Under the pieces are notes generated by a model. The model saw nothing but the letters and a program-made list of their open reading frames with translations, was not told the origin of the DNA and made no database searches. From Hyphomicrobiales bacterium (GTDB lineage Bacteria; Pseudomonadota; Alphaproteobacteria; Rhizobiales; Beijerinckiaceae), in assembly GCA_027483795.1 (NCBI GenBank), contig JAIXTT010000120.1:1-54733 (forward strand): a DNA stretch of 54,733 nt, written 5' to 3'. Both the position numbers and the translations under genes were made by a program. The stretch's first letter is position 1. Every line of letters starts with the position of its first letter. Below, piece by piece: positions 45,755 through 54,586 of this stretch.

Positions 45755-47137
45755 TCAGGATCCGGCGACTTCCTTGATGCGCGCGATCATCTCGTCCACG
45801 GCCTTGTCGACCGGCACTTTCTCATTGATCACGCGGTTGGCCGCCTTGGCCCACACGTTCTCATTGTTGAGGACCGTGAACTTCCAGTTCTTGGTCATTT
45901 CGAACGTCACCGTTCCGGCCTTGAACTGGTTGTAGACGGCCTTCCGGTGAGAGTCGGCCTGCCAGAACGGGCTTTCCATGGATTCCTTCAGGACCGGGAA
46001 CCAGCGGCCGAGGGAGCCCTCGACGTAAGGACGCAGGTTCTGCTCCTCCATGATGAAGGCGACGAACTCCATCGCGCGCTTCTTGTTCTTGGCGTTCTCG
46101 AAGATCACGCCCGTCTTCACGGCCGCGCGATACTGCATCGGGGTGCCGTCGGGCTTGTTCGGGAAGCCGGCGGTCGCGATCAGCTCGTTGTAGTTCTTCT
46201 TCGCCTGCTCGCGCTGTTCGGCGGTGAGCGTGGCGTTGTTCGAGTCGTCGAGGTGCTTGGCCGCGATCGAGATCGTGGCGTTGTGGGTCATCACCGTCGT
46301 CTTGTTGTGGAAGGCGACGTTGTTGTCGGGATCCTTCCAGCTCGTGGCCGACGGCGGGACGCAGCCCTTCGTATAGACGTCGGTGTAGTCCGTGAGCGCG
46401 CCGATCAGGCCGGTGCGGGCCTTGGCGTCGATCGTGAGCTTGCCCTCGTCGTTGACCAGCTTGACGTTGTAGGCGTCCATGAAGGTCAGGAACGAGTAGA
46501 AGCTGTCGGTCGAGTCCACGCCGAGCGGCTGGCCGATGCCGAAGTTGCGCGAATTGGTGGCGCGACGCATGGCCGGCTGCACCTTGTCGCACCAGAAGGA
46601 CCAGTATTCCTTCCAGCCCTTCGGGATGTCGGTGTCCTTGAAGCCCGCCTGCTGCAGCAGATCCTTCCAATACTGGATGTGGATCGTCTGCTGCTTCATC
46701 GGATAGGCGTAATAAGCCCGCTTCTTGTCCTTGTCGTTCCAGAGATAGGTCGTCTCGATCGTGTTCTTGGCGAACTTGTCCTTCATCGGGTTGATGATGG
46801 AGGAGATGTCCGCGCGACGGCCTTCGAACGCCCACTTGCCCGTCACCTGGAAGTCGTAGGTGTCGGAATAGGCGACGTCGGGAACGGTGCCCGAGTCGAG
46901 CGCGGCGACGGTCTTCGGGATCATGTCCTGAATGGCGTACTGCGACAGTTCGACCTTCACGCCGGTCTTCTGCTCGAATTTCTTGATGGTCTCGAAGAGC
47001 GAGTCGTCTTCGGCCTTGTAGAAGCCCTTCACCCACCAGATGTTGAGCGTTTCCTGAGCCATCGCCGGCGCCGAGACGCCGAAGGCGAAGGCTGCGGCCG
47101 CACCTGCGAGCACGCCGCGGATCATCGTCTTCTTCAT
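45755..47137 (-). CDS. Sugar ABC transporter substrate-binding protein
   Basis: A 460-residue periplasmic protein with a Sec signal (MKKTMIRGVLAGAAAAFAFGVSAPAMAQ). The mature part begins ETLNIWWVKGFY and contains SYAIQ-like and DVAYSDTYDF segments of CUT1 binding proteins, and GWKEYWSFWCDKVQPAM. The sugar cannot be deduced. First gene of its operon, with AGGAGG before the ATG; a strong terminator follows, favouring excess binding protein. Confidence 0.93.
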   Translation of the reverse strand: MKKTMIRGVLAGAAAAFAFGVSAPAMAQETLNIWWVKGFYKAEDDSLFETIKKFEQKTGVKVELSQYAIQDMIPKTVAALDSGTVPDVAYSDTYDFQVTGKWAFEGRRADISSIINPMKDKFAKNTIETTYLWNDKDKKRAYYAYPMKQQTIHIQYWKDLLQQAGFKDTDIPKGWKEYWSFWCDKVQPAMRRATNSRNFGIGQPLGVDSTDSFYSFLTFMDAYNVKLVNDEGKLTIDAKARTGLIGALTDYTDVYTKGCVPPSATSWKDPDNNVAFHNKTTVMTHNATISIAAKHLDDSNNATLTAEQREQAKKNYNELIATAGFPNKPDGTPMQYRAAVKTGVIFENAKNKKRAMEFVAFIMEEQNLRPYVEGSLGRWFPVLKESMESPFWQADSHRKAVYNQFKAGTVTFEMTKNWKFTVLNNENVWAKAANRVINEKVPVDKAVDEMIARIKEVAGS

Positions 47138-47769
47138 GTTTCGTTTCCTCCTACGGAACGATGACGGTCCTTTCGGGCCGGAGCATGGCCGGCATGAGCC
47201 GGTCGACTTCTTCATTCGGGCCGGCCTGCCGATCCGCCCGGGAAGGCGGACGGGGCGCTGCATGGCCCGTAGGCGGCGACGTTCCGCGCGGAGCGAAAGC
47301 GTCGCTGATCGAAGGAGAGCGGCGAACGAGCTCGGTCGGACCGATCTCATCGATTGAAGGACATGGTCCCGCCGACCTGCGCGGTCGGTGTGCCGTCCCG
47401 GACTTCGCGTTTCCCCGAGCCTTTGCGGCCCGCGTGACGACCCCTCGTGGAGAAGGCCGTCACGTCCTCCTTATTATCTTTCCGATCAATATCTGACCAT
47501 CCGAGCCGCGGCGTCAATCGCCCTCTGCGAGCTTTGCCCATAAAACGATTTAATACAGCTTTCGGATGGAAAAACGGGCTCGATCGCCGCCGCGGGAGAC
47601 CGTCGGCCGTCCGTCCCGAAGCCGCCCGCCGCACCCCCGGCACGAGACCCGTTGCACTTCGGTCCGGCTGAGGCGATCCTGCGACGCGGCCGCTTCGGCG
47701 GTCGCAGGGAAAAGCCGGGACACCGGCGCGCACGTCGCGCGAAGCGACGGCGAAACGAGGACAACGCCG
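47138..47769. other. Divergent intergenic region
   Basis: A 632-base gap between the sugar-binding protein gene (minus) and the RraA-like gene (plus). No credible coding frame is seen. A distinctly A/T-rich stretch at about 47465-47565 probably holds the plus-strand promoter; TAAA-ACGA-TTTA at 47541-47552 is a possible operator. The rest is GC-rich without clear repeats. Confidence 0.45.
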
Positions 47770-48429
47770 ATGCAAAGCCAAGCGGCCTCTCTGGCCGACC
47801 GCCTTCACGCCTGCCACAGCTCCGTCGTCCATGACGTGATGAAGGACATGGGGCTCCGGATCCGCGTGCTGCCGCGGACCATCCTCGGCGTCGACCCGAA
47901 GATGAAATGCGCCGGGCCCGTCTTCACGGTCCGCGGCCGGCCCGATCCGACGCTCGACAAGCATACCTCGCTCTATGAATGGGCCGGGGTGCTGTCGAAG
48001 TCGCCCGCGGGCCACGTCGTCGTCTGCCAACCGCAGGACGACGTCCGCGCCCTGTTCGGCGGCCTCTCCGCCGAGGCGCTGAAGATCAAGGGCGCGCGCG
48101 GCTACATCGCCGACGGCGGCTGCCGCGACATTCAGGCGATCATCGATCAGGACTTCCCCGTCTTCGCCCGCTACTGCACGCCGATCGACATCGTCTGCGC
48201 CTGGCGGGCCGAGGCCTTCGGCGAGCCGATCGCGATCGGCGGACACATGGTGAAGCCCGACGACATGATCATCGCCGACCGCGACGGCGTCATCCTGATC
48301 GACGGCGACGCCGCCGCGGAAGTGATCGCCGCCGCCGAGGTCAAGATGAACACCGAAGGCGAGATGGTGAAGGCGATCCGCGCGGGCGTCGATCCGCAGG
48401 CGGCCTATATGAAGTATCGCGTGTTCTGA
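47770..48429 (+). CDS. RraA-like / HMG-aldolase family protein
   Basis: A 219-residue protein of the RraA and 4-hydroxy-4-methyl-2-oxoglutarate aldolase family. The substrate-site motif GARGYIADGGCRDIQAI (G-x-x-R-D) is present, which in the enzymes binds the divalent metal and pyruvate moiety. In a sugar-acid cluster, an aldolase or oxaloacetate-decarboxylase-like role is more likely than RNase E inhibition. GAGG precedes the ATG. It opens a unit with the two UxaA parts and the IlvD-type dehydratase. Confidence 0.9.
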   Translation: MQSQAASLADRLHACHSSVVHDVMKDMGLRIRVLPRTILGVDPKMKCAGPVFTVRGRPDPTLDKHTSLYEWAGVLSKSPAGHVVVCQPQDDVRALFGGLSAEALKIKGARGYIADGGCRDIQAIIDQDFPVFARYCTPIDIVCAWRAEAFGEPIAIGGHMVKPDDMIIADRDGVILIDGDAAAEVIAAAEVKMNTEGEMVKAIRAGVDPQAAYMKYRVF

Positions 48430-48436
48430 CGGCTCC

Positions 48437-48456
48437 GGCGGCCGCGCGCGGCCGCC
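48437..48456. repeat. Palindrome between the rraA-like gene and the small UxaA gene
   Basis: A perfect 20-base G/C palindrome built of GGCGGCCGCG and its complement, eight bases after the stop. Without a T run it is a weak terminator at best; it could stabilise the upstream message. Confidence 0.55.
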
Positions 48457-48480
48457 GTTCCGCATCGGGGTCTTTATCCC

Positions 48481-48792
48481 ATGACCGACGATCCCCGCCT
48501 GATCCTCCTCGATCCGCGCGACAACGTCCTCGTCGTCCGTTCGCGCCTGCGCGCGGGCGACGCGCTCGACCTCGGCGGCGGCGCTTCGAGCGTCGCCGAC
48601 AAGGACGTTCCGCTCGCCCACAAGCTCGCGCGCCGCGCGATCGCCGCGGGCGAGAAGATCCTGAAATACGGCGCGCCCATCGGCGTCGCGACCGCCGACA
48701 TCCCGGCGGGCGCGCATGTCCATGTCCACAATCTGCGCAGCGACTACACGCCCACCTATACGCTCGACTCCGAGAAGGGAGACGCCGCATGA
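48481..48792 (+). CDS. UxaA-family dehydratase, small (SAF domain) subunit
   Basis: A 103-residue protein equal to the N-terminal SAF domain of altronate dehydratase. It has the segments KDVPLAHKLARRAIAAGEKILKYGAPIGVATADIPAGAHVHVHNL. The partner large subunit starts at 48789 with an ATGA overlap. Family members act on altronate, galactarate or (as SuyA) sulfolactate. Split subunits occur in several of these, so the substrate stays open. Confidence 0.9.
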   Translation: MTDDPRLILLDPRDNVLVVRSRLRAGDALDLGGGASSVADKDVPLAHKLARRAIAAGEKILKYGAPIGVATADIPAGAHVHVHNLRSDYTPTYTLDSEKGDAA

Positions 48793-49988
48793 CGATGCAG
48801 GGCTGGCTCCGGTCCGACGGCCGCAAGGGCATCCGCAACGTGGTCGCGGTCGCCTATCTCGTCGAATGCGCCCATCACGTCGCGCGCGAGATCGCCTTGC
48901 CGCTCCGCGAGGAGGGCGTCCACGTCATCGGCTTTCCGGGCTGCTACCCCAACGATTATGCGCAGCGGATGATGGAGGGGCTCTGCACCCATCCGAACGT
49001 CGGGGCGGTGCTGCTCGTCTCGCTCGGCTGCGAGAGCTTCAACAAATACGGCCTCGAACGCGTGATCCGCGCGAGCGGTCGGCCCGTGAAGACGCTGACC
49101 ATTCAGGCCACGGGCGGCACCCGCGCCTCGATCGCCGAAGGCCGCGCATGGGTCGCCGAACGCAAGGCCGAACTCGATGCGATGCCGACCGTGGAGATGC
49201 GCGTCGACGAACTCGTCGTCGGCACGGTCTGCGGCGGCTCGGACGGAACGTCCGGCATCACCGGCAACCCCGCCGCGGGACGCGCCTTCGATCTCCTCGT
49301 GAAGGCGGGCGCTGCCTGCATCTTCGAGGAGACGGGCGAACTCATCGGCTGCGAGCACATCATGGCCTCGCGCGCGATCACCCCCGCGCTCGGTCTCGTG
49401 CTCGAGGAGAGCGTCGCCAAGGCCGCGAAATACTACGCCACGCTCGGCTACGGCTCCTTCGCCGCGGGCAATGCCGACGGCGGCCTCTCCACCATCGAGG
49501 AGAAGTCGATGGGCGCCTATGCCAAATCCGGCGCCTCGCCCATCTCCGGCCTGCTCAAGCCCGGCGACGTGCCGCCGCGCGGCGGGCTCTATCTTCTCGA
49601 CGTCGTGCCCGACGGGGAGGTGCGCTTCGGCTTCCCCAACATCAACGACAATGCCGAGATCGCCGAACTCATCGCCTGCGGCGCGCATGCGGTCTATTTC
49701 GTCACGGGCCGCGGCTCGGTCGTCGGCTCCGCGATCTCGCCCGTCGTGAAGATCTGCGCCAATCCCGAAACCCATCGCCGCATGTCCGACGACATGGACG
49801 TCAACGCCGGCCGCATTCTCGAAGGCGCGGCCACGCTCGACGAAGTCGGGCGCGAGATCTTCGATCTGACGGTCGGGCTCGGCCGCGGCGGGCGCACGCG
49901 TTCCGAGGAACTCGGCCATCAGGAATTCATCCTGACCTACAAGAGCTTCGAGCCCATCGGGCCTTCCTGCCTCCCCGCCGTCGCGTGA
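48789..49988 (+). CDS. UxaA-family dehydratase, large subunit
   Basis: A 399-residue protein matching the catalytic C-terminal part of altronate/galactarate dehydratase: GWLRSDGRKGIRNVVAVAYLVECAHHVA, GFPGCYPNDYAQRMMEGLCTHPNVGAVLLVSLGCES and GGSDGTSGITGNPAAGRAFDLLV. Conserved cysteines suit the iron-dependent site. In hexuronate catabolism it would turn altronate into 2-keto-3-deoxygluconate, linking to uxaC at 38750, though no uxuB/uxaB reductase is in view. The sulfolactate lyase SuyB is a homologous alternative. Confidence 0.9.
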   Translation: MTMQGWLRSDGRKGIRNVVAVAYLVECAHHVAREIALPLREEGVHVIGFPGCYPNDYAQRMMEGLCTHPNVGAVLLVSLGCESFNKYGLERVIRASGRPVKTLTIQATGGTRASIAEGRAWVAERKAELDAMPTVEMRVDELVVGTVCGGSDGTSGITGNPAAGRAFDLLVKAGAACIFEETGELIGCEHIMASRAITPALGLVLEESVAKAAKYYATLGYGSFAAGNADGGLSTIEEKSMGAYAKSGASPISGLLKPGDVPPRGGLYLLDVVPDGEVRFGFPNINDNAEIAELIACGAHAVYFVTGRGSVVGSAISPVVKICANPETHRRMSDDMDVNAGRILEGAATLDEVGREIFDLTVGLGRGGRTRSEELGHQEFILTYKSFEPIGPSCLPAVA

Positions 49989-49992
49989 GATC

Positions 49993-51708
49993 ATGACCCG
50001 GAAACTCCGTTCGCAGGCCTGGTTCGCCGGGCACGACAAGGACGCCTTCATCCACCGCTCCTGGATGAAGAACATGGGACTGCCCGACGACGCCTTCGAC
50101 GGCCGGCCCGTCATCGGCATCTGCAACACCTTCTCCGAACTCACGCCCTGCAACGCGCATTTCCGCGACCTCGTCGAGCATGTGAAGCGCGGCGTGCTGG
50201 ATGCGGGCGGCCTGCCGCTCGAATTCCCGGTCTTCTCCTGCGGCGAAAGCAATCTGCGACCCACCGCGATGCTGTTCCGCAATCTCGCCTCCATGGACGT
50301 CGAGGAGGCGATCCGCGGCAATCCGATGGACGGCGTCGTGCTGATGGCGGGCTGCGACAAGACCACCCCGTCGCTGCTGATGGGCGCGGCCTCCTGCGAT
50401 CTGCCGACCATCCTCCTCTCGGGCGGATCCATGCTGAACGGCCGCTTCAAGGGCCGGACGCTGGGTTCGGGCACCGACGTCTGGAAGTTCTCCGAGGACG
50501 TCCGCGCGGGCGTGATGAGCGAAGCGGAATTCATGGCCGCCGAAAGCGGCATGTCCCGTTCCGCCGGCCATTGCATGACCATGGGCACGGCTTCGACCAT
50601 GGCCTCCATGGCGGAGGCGCTCGGCATCACGCTGCCCGGCAACGCCGCCTGGCCCGCCGTCGACGCGCGCCGCAACCGCTTGGCCCGGATGACGGGCCGC
50701 CGCATCGTCGACATGGTGCGCGAGGATCTGAAGCCTTCGGCGATCCTGACGAAACAGGCCTTCGAGAACGCCGTGCGCGTCGTCGGCGCGATCGGCGGCT
50801 CCACCAATGCCGTCGTTCATCTTCTCGCGATCGCGGGCCGCGTCGGCGTCGACTTCACGCTCGACGATTGGGACCGCTGCGGCCGCGACGTTCCCACCCT
50901 CGTCGACCTGATGCCCTCCGGCCGCTTCCTGATGGAGGACTTCTGCTACGCGGGCGGCATTCCGGCGCTGATGACGCGCATCCGGGACATGTTGCATCTG
51001 GACGTGAGGACCGCGACCGGGGCGACGCTCGGCGAGAACATCGCCGATGCGCGCGTCTTCGACGACGAGGTGATCCGCCCGCTCGACCGCCCGCTGACGC
51101 CGCAGGGCGGCATCGCCGTGCTGCGCGGCAATCTCGCGCCCGACGGTGCGGTGCTGAAGCCGTCGGCGGCGACGCCGGAACTGATGGTCCATCGCGGCCG
51201 CGCCGTGGTCTTCGAGGACATCGACGACTACAAGCGCCGCGTCGACGATCCCGCGCTCGACATCGACGCGTCCTCGGTCATGGTGCTCAAGAATTGCGGC
51301 CCGAAGGGCTATCCCGGCATGGCCGAGGTCGGCAACATGGCGCTCCCGAAGAAGCTTCTGGCGCAGGGCGTGCGCGACATGGTCCGCATCTCCGACGCCC
51401 GCATGTCCGGCACGGCCTTCGGCACGGTGGTGCTGCACGTCGCGCCCGAAGCCGCCGCGGGCGGCCCCTTGGCGCTGGTCCGCGAGGGCGACATGATCGC
51501 GCTCGACGTCCCGGCCCGCACGCTCATGCTCGAAGTCTCGGACGCCGAACTCGCCCGCCGCCGCGCCGAGTGGACGGCTCCGGTCGACACGATGCAGGGC
51601 GGCTATCGCTCGCTTTACGTCGAACGCGTCCTGCAGGCCGACAAAGGCGCCGACCTCGACTTCCTCGTCGGCTGCCGCGGCGGCGATGTGCCGCGGGAGA
51701 GCCATTGA
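49993..51708 (+). CDS. IlvD/Edd-family sugar-acid dehydratase (L-arabinonate dehydratase type)
   Basis: A 571-residue iron-sulfur dehydratase. Cluster cysteines fall in TPCNAH, MAGCDKTTPSLLMGAASCDLP and CMTMGTASTM. The start RKLRSQAWFAGHDKDAFIHRSWMKNMG and the run IVDMVREDLKPSAILTKQAFENA closely resemble rhizobial L-arabinonate dehydratase rather than IlvD or Edd. It should give 2-keto-3-deoxy-pentonate. It starts four bases after the UxaA large subunit. With the FAH and aldehyde dehydrogenase genes facing it, it fits a Weimberg-type pathway. Confidence 0.92.
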   Translation: MTRKLRSQAWFAGHDKDAFIHRSWMKNMGLPDDAFDGRPVIGICNTFSELTPCNAHFRDLVEHVKRGVLDAGGLPLEFPVFSCGESNLRPTAMLFRNLASMDVEEAIRGNPMDGVVLMAGCDKTTPSLLMGAASCDLPTILLSGGSMLNGRFKGRTLGSGTDVWKFSEDVRAGVMSEAEFMAAESGMSRSAGHCMTMGTASTMASMAEALGITLPGNAAWPAVDARRNRLARMTGRRIVDMVREDLKPSAILTKQAFENAVRVVGAIGGSTNAVVHLLAIAGRVGVDFTLDDWDRCGRDVPTLVDLMPSGRFLMEDFCYAGGIPALMTRIRDMLHLDVRTATGATLGENIADARVFDDEVIRPLDRPLTPQGGIAVLRGNLAPDGAVLKPSAATPELMVHRGRAVVFEDIDDYKRRVDDPALDIDASSVMVLKNCGPKGYPGMAEVGNMALPKKLLAQGVRDMVRISDARMSGTAFGTVVLHVAPEAAAGGPLALVREGDMIALDVPARTLMLEVSDAELARRRAEWTAPVDTMQGGYRSLYVERVLQADKGADLDFLVGCRGGDVPRESH

Positions 51709-51736
51709 GGCATCCCGACGCGTCGTCCCCTCCCGC

Positions 51737-51832
51737 CGTCATGCCCGCGCATGCGGGCATCCACGTCTTTCTCGCGGGCCTTCAAGGAAGACGTGGATCC
51801 CGGCTCTCCGCTTCGCTCCGGCCGGGATGACG
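51737..51832. repeat. Composite intergenic palindrome (REP-like)
   Basis: About 96 bases between converging genes. The outer arms CGTCATGCCCG and CCGGGATGACG, an inner pair ATCCACGTCTT/AAGACGTGGAT, and a small GCGCATGCG hairpin make a nested cruciform. It has the look of the dispersed intergenic repeats common in Rhizobiales genomes. It may also act as a bidirectional terminator. Confidence 0.7.
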
Positions 51833-51880
51833 CGGACACGGGCGAAGGCATCCGTGCCTTGCCGTTCGGCATCGAGGACG

Positions 51881-51909
51881 GTCACGGCCGGGACGAGCCC
51901 GGCCATGAC
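51881..51909. repeat. REP-like palindrome GTCAYGGCCGGG type
   Basis: GTCACGGCCGGG-ACGAG-CCCGGCCATGAC, a 12-base stem with one mismatch at the fifth pair. It is very like the widespread palindromic repeat of Bradyrhizobium and relatives, and its core matches 43854-43880. Confidence 0.7.
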
Positions 51910-51923
51910 GGAGAGCGAAGGCC

Positions 51924-53372
51924 TCAGCCCGCGAAGGTGTAGGCCGTCTTCACGGACGTGTAGAATTCCTTCGCATAGGCGCCCTGCTCGCGCGGGCCGT
52001 AGCTCGAGCCTTTCCGGCCGCCGAAGGGCACGTGATAGTCGACGCCCGCCGTCGGCAGGTTCACCATCGCCATGCCGGCCTCGGAATTGCGCTTGAAATG
52101 CGTGGCGTATTTCAGGCTCGTCGTGCAGATGCCCGAGGACAGGCCGAAATCGGTGTCGTTCGCCACCGCCAGCGCCTCGTCATAGTCCTTCACGCGGATG
52201 ATCGCGCCCACGGGTCCGAAGATCTCCTCGCGCGCGATGCGCATGGAGTTCGACACGTTCGTGAACAGCGCGGGCTGCAGATAGAAGCCGGGCGTCTCGC
52301 GGTTGAGGAGTTCGCCGCCCCAGGCGAGCGTCGCGCCCTCGTCCTTGCCGATGGCGATGTATTTCAGGTCGGTGTCGAGCTGGCCCTGATCGACCACCGG
52401 GCCGATATGCGTGCCCGCCTTCAGCGCGTCGTCGACCGTCAGGCCCTTCAGCCGCTCCACCATCGCTTCGACGAAGCGGTCATGGATGCCTTCGGTCACG
52501 ATCAGGCGCGAGGAGGCCGTGCAGCGCTGGCCCGTCGAGAAGAACGCGCCGTTGACCGCGCATTCCACCGCGATCTTCAGGTCGGCGTCGTCGAGCACCA
52601 CGAGCGGGTTCTTGCCGCCCATCTCCAGCTGCACCTTCTTCATCGGCGTGGCGGCGACGCAGGCGGCCGCCACCTTGCGGCCCGTCGGCACCGAACCCGT
52701 GAAGCTGATCGCGTGCACGTCCTTGTGCTCGAGCAGGGTCTGGCCGACTTCGGAGCCGCGCCCCATCACGAGGTTCATCACGCCCGCGGGCAGACCCGCG
52801 CGGACGAGGACGTCCATCAGCGCCCAGGCGCAGCCCGGCACGAGATCGGCGGGCTTGAACACGATCGTGTTGCCGTAGGCGAGCGCCGGCGCGATCTTCC
52901 AGGCCGGGATGGCGATCGGGAAGTTCCACGGCGTGATCAGGCCGACGACGCCGACGGGCTCGCGCGTCACCTCGACGCCGACGCCCGGACGCACGCTCGC
53001 CACCGCCTCGCCGTTGAGCCGCAGGCACTCGCCCGCGAAGAAGGCGAAGACCTGCCCCGCGCGCGCCGCCTCGCCCACGCCTTCGGCGAGCGTCTTGCCC
53101 TCTTCGCGCGAAAGCAGCCGGCCGAGTTCGTCCTTGCGGGCGAGGATCTCGTCGGACGCCTTCTTCAGGATCTCGTAGCGCTCCTGCGGCGTGGTGCGCG
53201 ACCAGGCCGGGAAGGCGGCCTTCGCCGCGGCGATCGCCTCTTCCGTCTGCGCCTTCGAGGCGCGCGCATAGCGGCCGACGACGTCGTTCGTGTTCGAGGG
53301 GTTGAGATTGTCGTTGACGCTCGCGCCGTCGACCCACTGCCCGGCGATGTAGTTCTTGAAGGTGTCGCTCAT
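51924..53372 (-). CDS. Aldehyde dehydrogenase, 2-oxoglutarate semialdehyde type
   Basis: A 482-residue NAD(P)-dependent aldehyde dehydrogenase. TPWNFPIAIPAWKIAPALAYGN and FTGSVPTGRKV form the cofactor site, the general base glutamate is in LEMGGKNP, and the nucleophile cysteine in STGQRCTASSRL. The overall pattern fits 2,5-dioxopentanoate dehydrogenases, which complete pentose or hexarate breakdown to 2-oxoglutarate. It follows the FAH gene by 35 bases on the same strand, supporting that role. The start at 53372 gives the normal N-terminus. Confidence 0.92.
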   Translation of the reverse strand: MSDTFKNYIAGQWVDGASVNDNLNPSNTNDVVGRYARASKAQTEEAIAAAKAAFPAWSRTTPQERYEILKKASDEILARKDELGRLLSREEGKTLAEGVGEAARAGQVFAFFAGECLRLNGEAVASVRPGVGVEVTREPVGVVGLITPWNFPIAIPAWKIAPALAYGNTIVFKPADLVPGCAWALMDVLVRAGLPAGVMNLVMGRGSEVGQTLLEHKDVHAISFTGSVPTGRKVAAACVAATPMKKVQLEMGGKNPLVVLDDADLKIAVECAVNGAFFSTGQRCTASSRLIVTEGIHDRFVEAMVERLKGLTVDDALKAGTHIGPVVDQGQLDTDLKYIAIGKDEGATLAWGGELLNRETPGFYLQPALFTNVSNSMRIAREEIFGPVGAIIRVKDYDEALAVANDTDFGLSSGICTTSLKYATHFKRNSEAGMAMVNLPTAGVDYHVPFGGRKGSSYGPREQGAYAKEFYTSVKTAYTFAG

Positions 53373-53407
53373 CGTTCTTCTTCCTTTTTCGGATCGTTCG
53401 CCGGGCG

Positions 53408-54586
53408 TCAGATCAGGCCGCGCGCCGCGAGATTGCGCATCAGATGGGAGACGCCGAAGGTCCAGGGCGCGCATTCGTCGGTCCGCTTCATGCGGTTGAC
53501 GAGCGAGCCGAGCTTCGGCGCGGAGATGGTGACGACGTCGCCGAGCTTGTGGGTGAAGCCCTTGCCCGGCGCGTCGCGGTCCTTGATCGGCGCGAAGAGC
53601 GTGCCCGTATAGAGCACCGCGCCGTCCGGATATTGATGGTTCCTGTTGAGCAGCTGCCCCGCGAGATCGGCGAGGTCGCGGCTGATCTTGGTCAGCGTCG
53701 ACGCGCCCTTCAGCGTGAACCCGTCTTCGCCCTCGACCGTCAGCGTCAATTCGCTTTTCCGCATGTCGTCGAGCGAGAAGGTCGCGTCGAAGAAGCGGAT
53801 GAAGGGCCCGAGCGTCGCCGAGGCGTTGTTGTCCTTCGCCTTGCCGAGCAGCAGCGCCGAGCGCCCCTCGACGTCGCGGAGGTTGACGTCGTTGCCGAGC
53901 GTGCCGCCGACGATCCGCCCGTCCGACGCGATCACGAGCACCACTTCCGGCTCCGGATTGTTCCAGGTGGACATCGGATGCAGGCCCGCATCCGCGCCCG
54001 TGCCGACGGCGGCCATCACGGGGGCCTTGGTGAAGATCTCCGCATCCGGGCCGATGCCGACTTCGAGATATTGGCTCCACGCGCCCTGCGACACGAGCAG
54101 GTCCTTCAGCCGCATGGCCTCCGGCCCGCCGGGCTTCAGCTTGGAGAGGTCGTCGCCGACCTTGGCGAGGATCTCCTCGCGGATCACGGCGGCGGCCGAC
54201 ATGTCGCCGCGCGCGCGCTCCTCGATCACGCGTTCCAGCATCGACACCGCGAAGGTCACGCCCGCGGCCTTGACCGATTGGAGATCGACGGGCGCGAGCA
54301 GGAAGGGCTTTTCCGGATCGCGCGCGTCTTCGGGCGTATTCGCGAGGATCGCCGCGAGATCGCCGATGCGCTCGCCGGAGGCCGCCTTCAGCGCGGCGGC
54401 GGGGTCCGCCGTCTCGCAGAGGTCGCGCATGGTCGGGAAGGTCTTGGAGAGGTCGAACACGCCGTCGGCCCGGATCGCTGCCACCGACGGCCCCTTCGCC
54501 TCGGGCCGCCAGACGCGTCCGGCGAGCGCTCCCGCGGTTCCGTCGACGGGCAGGGTCGTGGCGGGGTCGAGCGTAACGGCGGGCAT
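53408..54586 (-). CDS. Fumarylacetoacetase-family protein, likely 2-keto-3-deoxypentonate dehydratase (XylX type)
   Basis: A 392-residue FAH-family protein. The N-terminal DPATTLPVDGTAGALAGRVWRP and the metal-site region NPEPEVVLVIASDGRIVGGTLGNDVNLRDVEGRSALLLGKAKDNN are as in the long FAH proteins such as Caulobacter XylX, which dehydrates 2-keto-3-deoxyxylonate to 2-oxoglutarate semialdehyde. The next gene oxidises that product and the facing gene makes the substrate, so the three form a plausible pathway. The 147 bases upstream to the window end show no other gene. Confidence 0.9.
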   Translation of the reverse strand: MPAVTLDPATTLPVDGTAGALAGRVWRPEAKGPSVAAIRADGVFDLSKTFPTMRDLCETADPAAALKAASGERIGDLAAILANTPEDARDPEKPFLLAPVDLQSVKAAGVTFAVSMLERVIEERARGDMSAAAVIREEILAKVGDDLSKLKPGGPEAMRLKDLLVSQGAWSQYLEVGIGPDAEIFTKAPVMAAVGTGADAGLHPMSTWNNPEPEVVLVIASDGRIVGGTLGNDVNLRDVEGRSALLLGKAKDNNASATLGPFIRFFDATFSLDDMRKSELTLTVEGEDGFTLKGASTLTKISRDLADLAGQLLNRNHQYPDGAVLYTGTLFAPIKDRDAPGKGFTHKLGDVVTISAPKLGSLVNRMKRTDECAPWTFGVSHLMRNLAARGLI

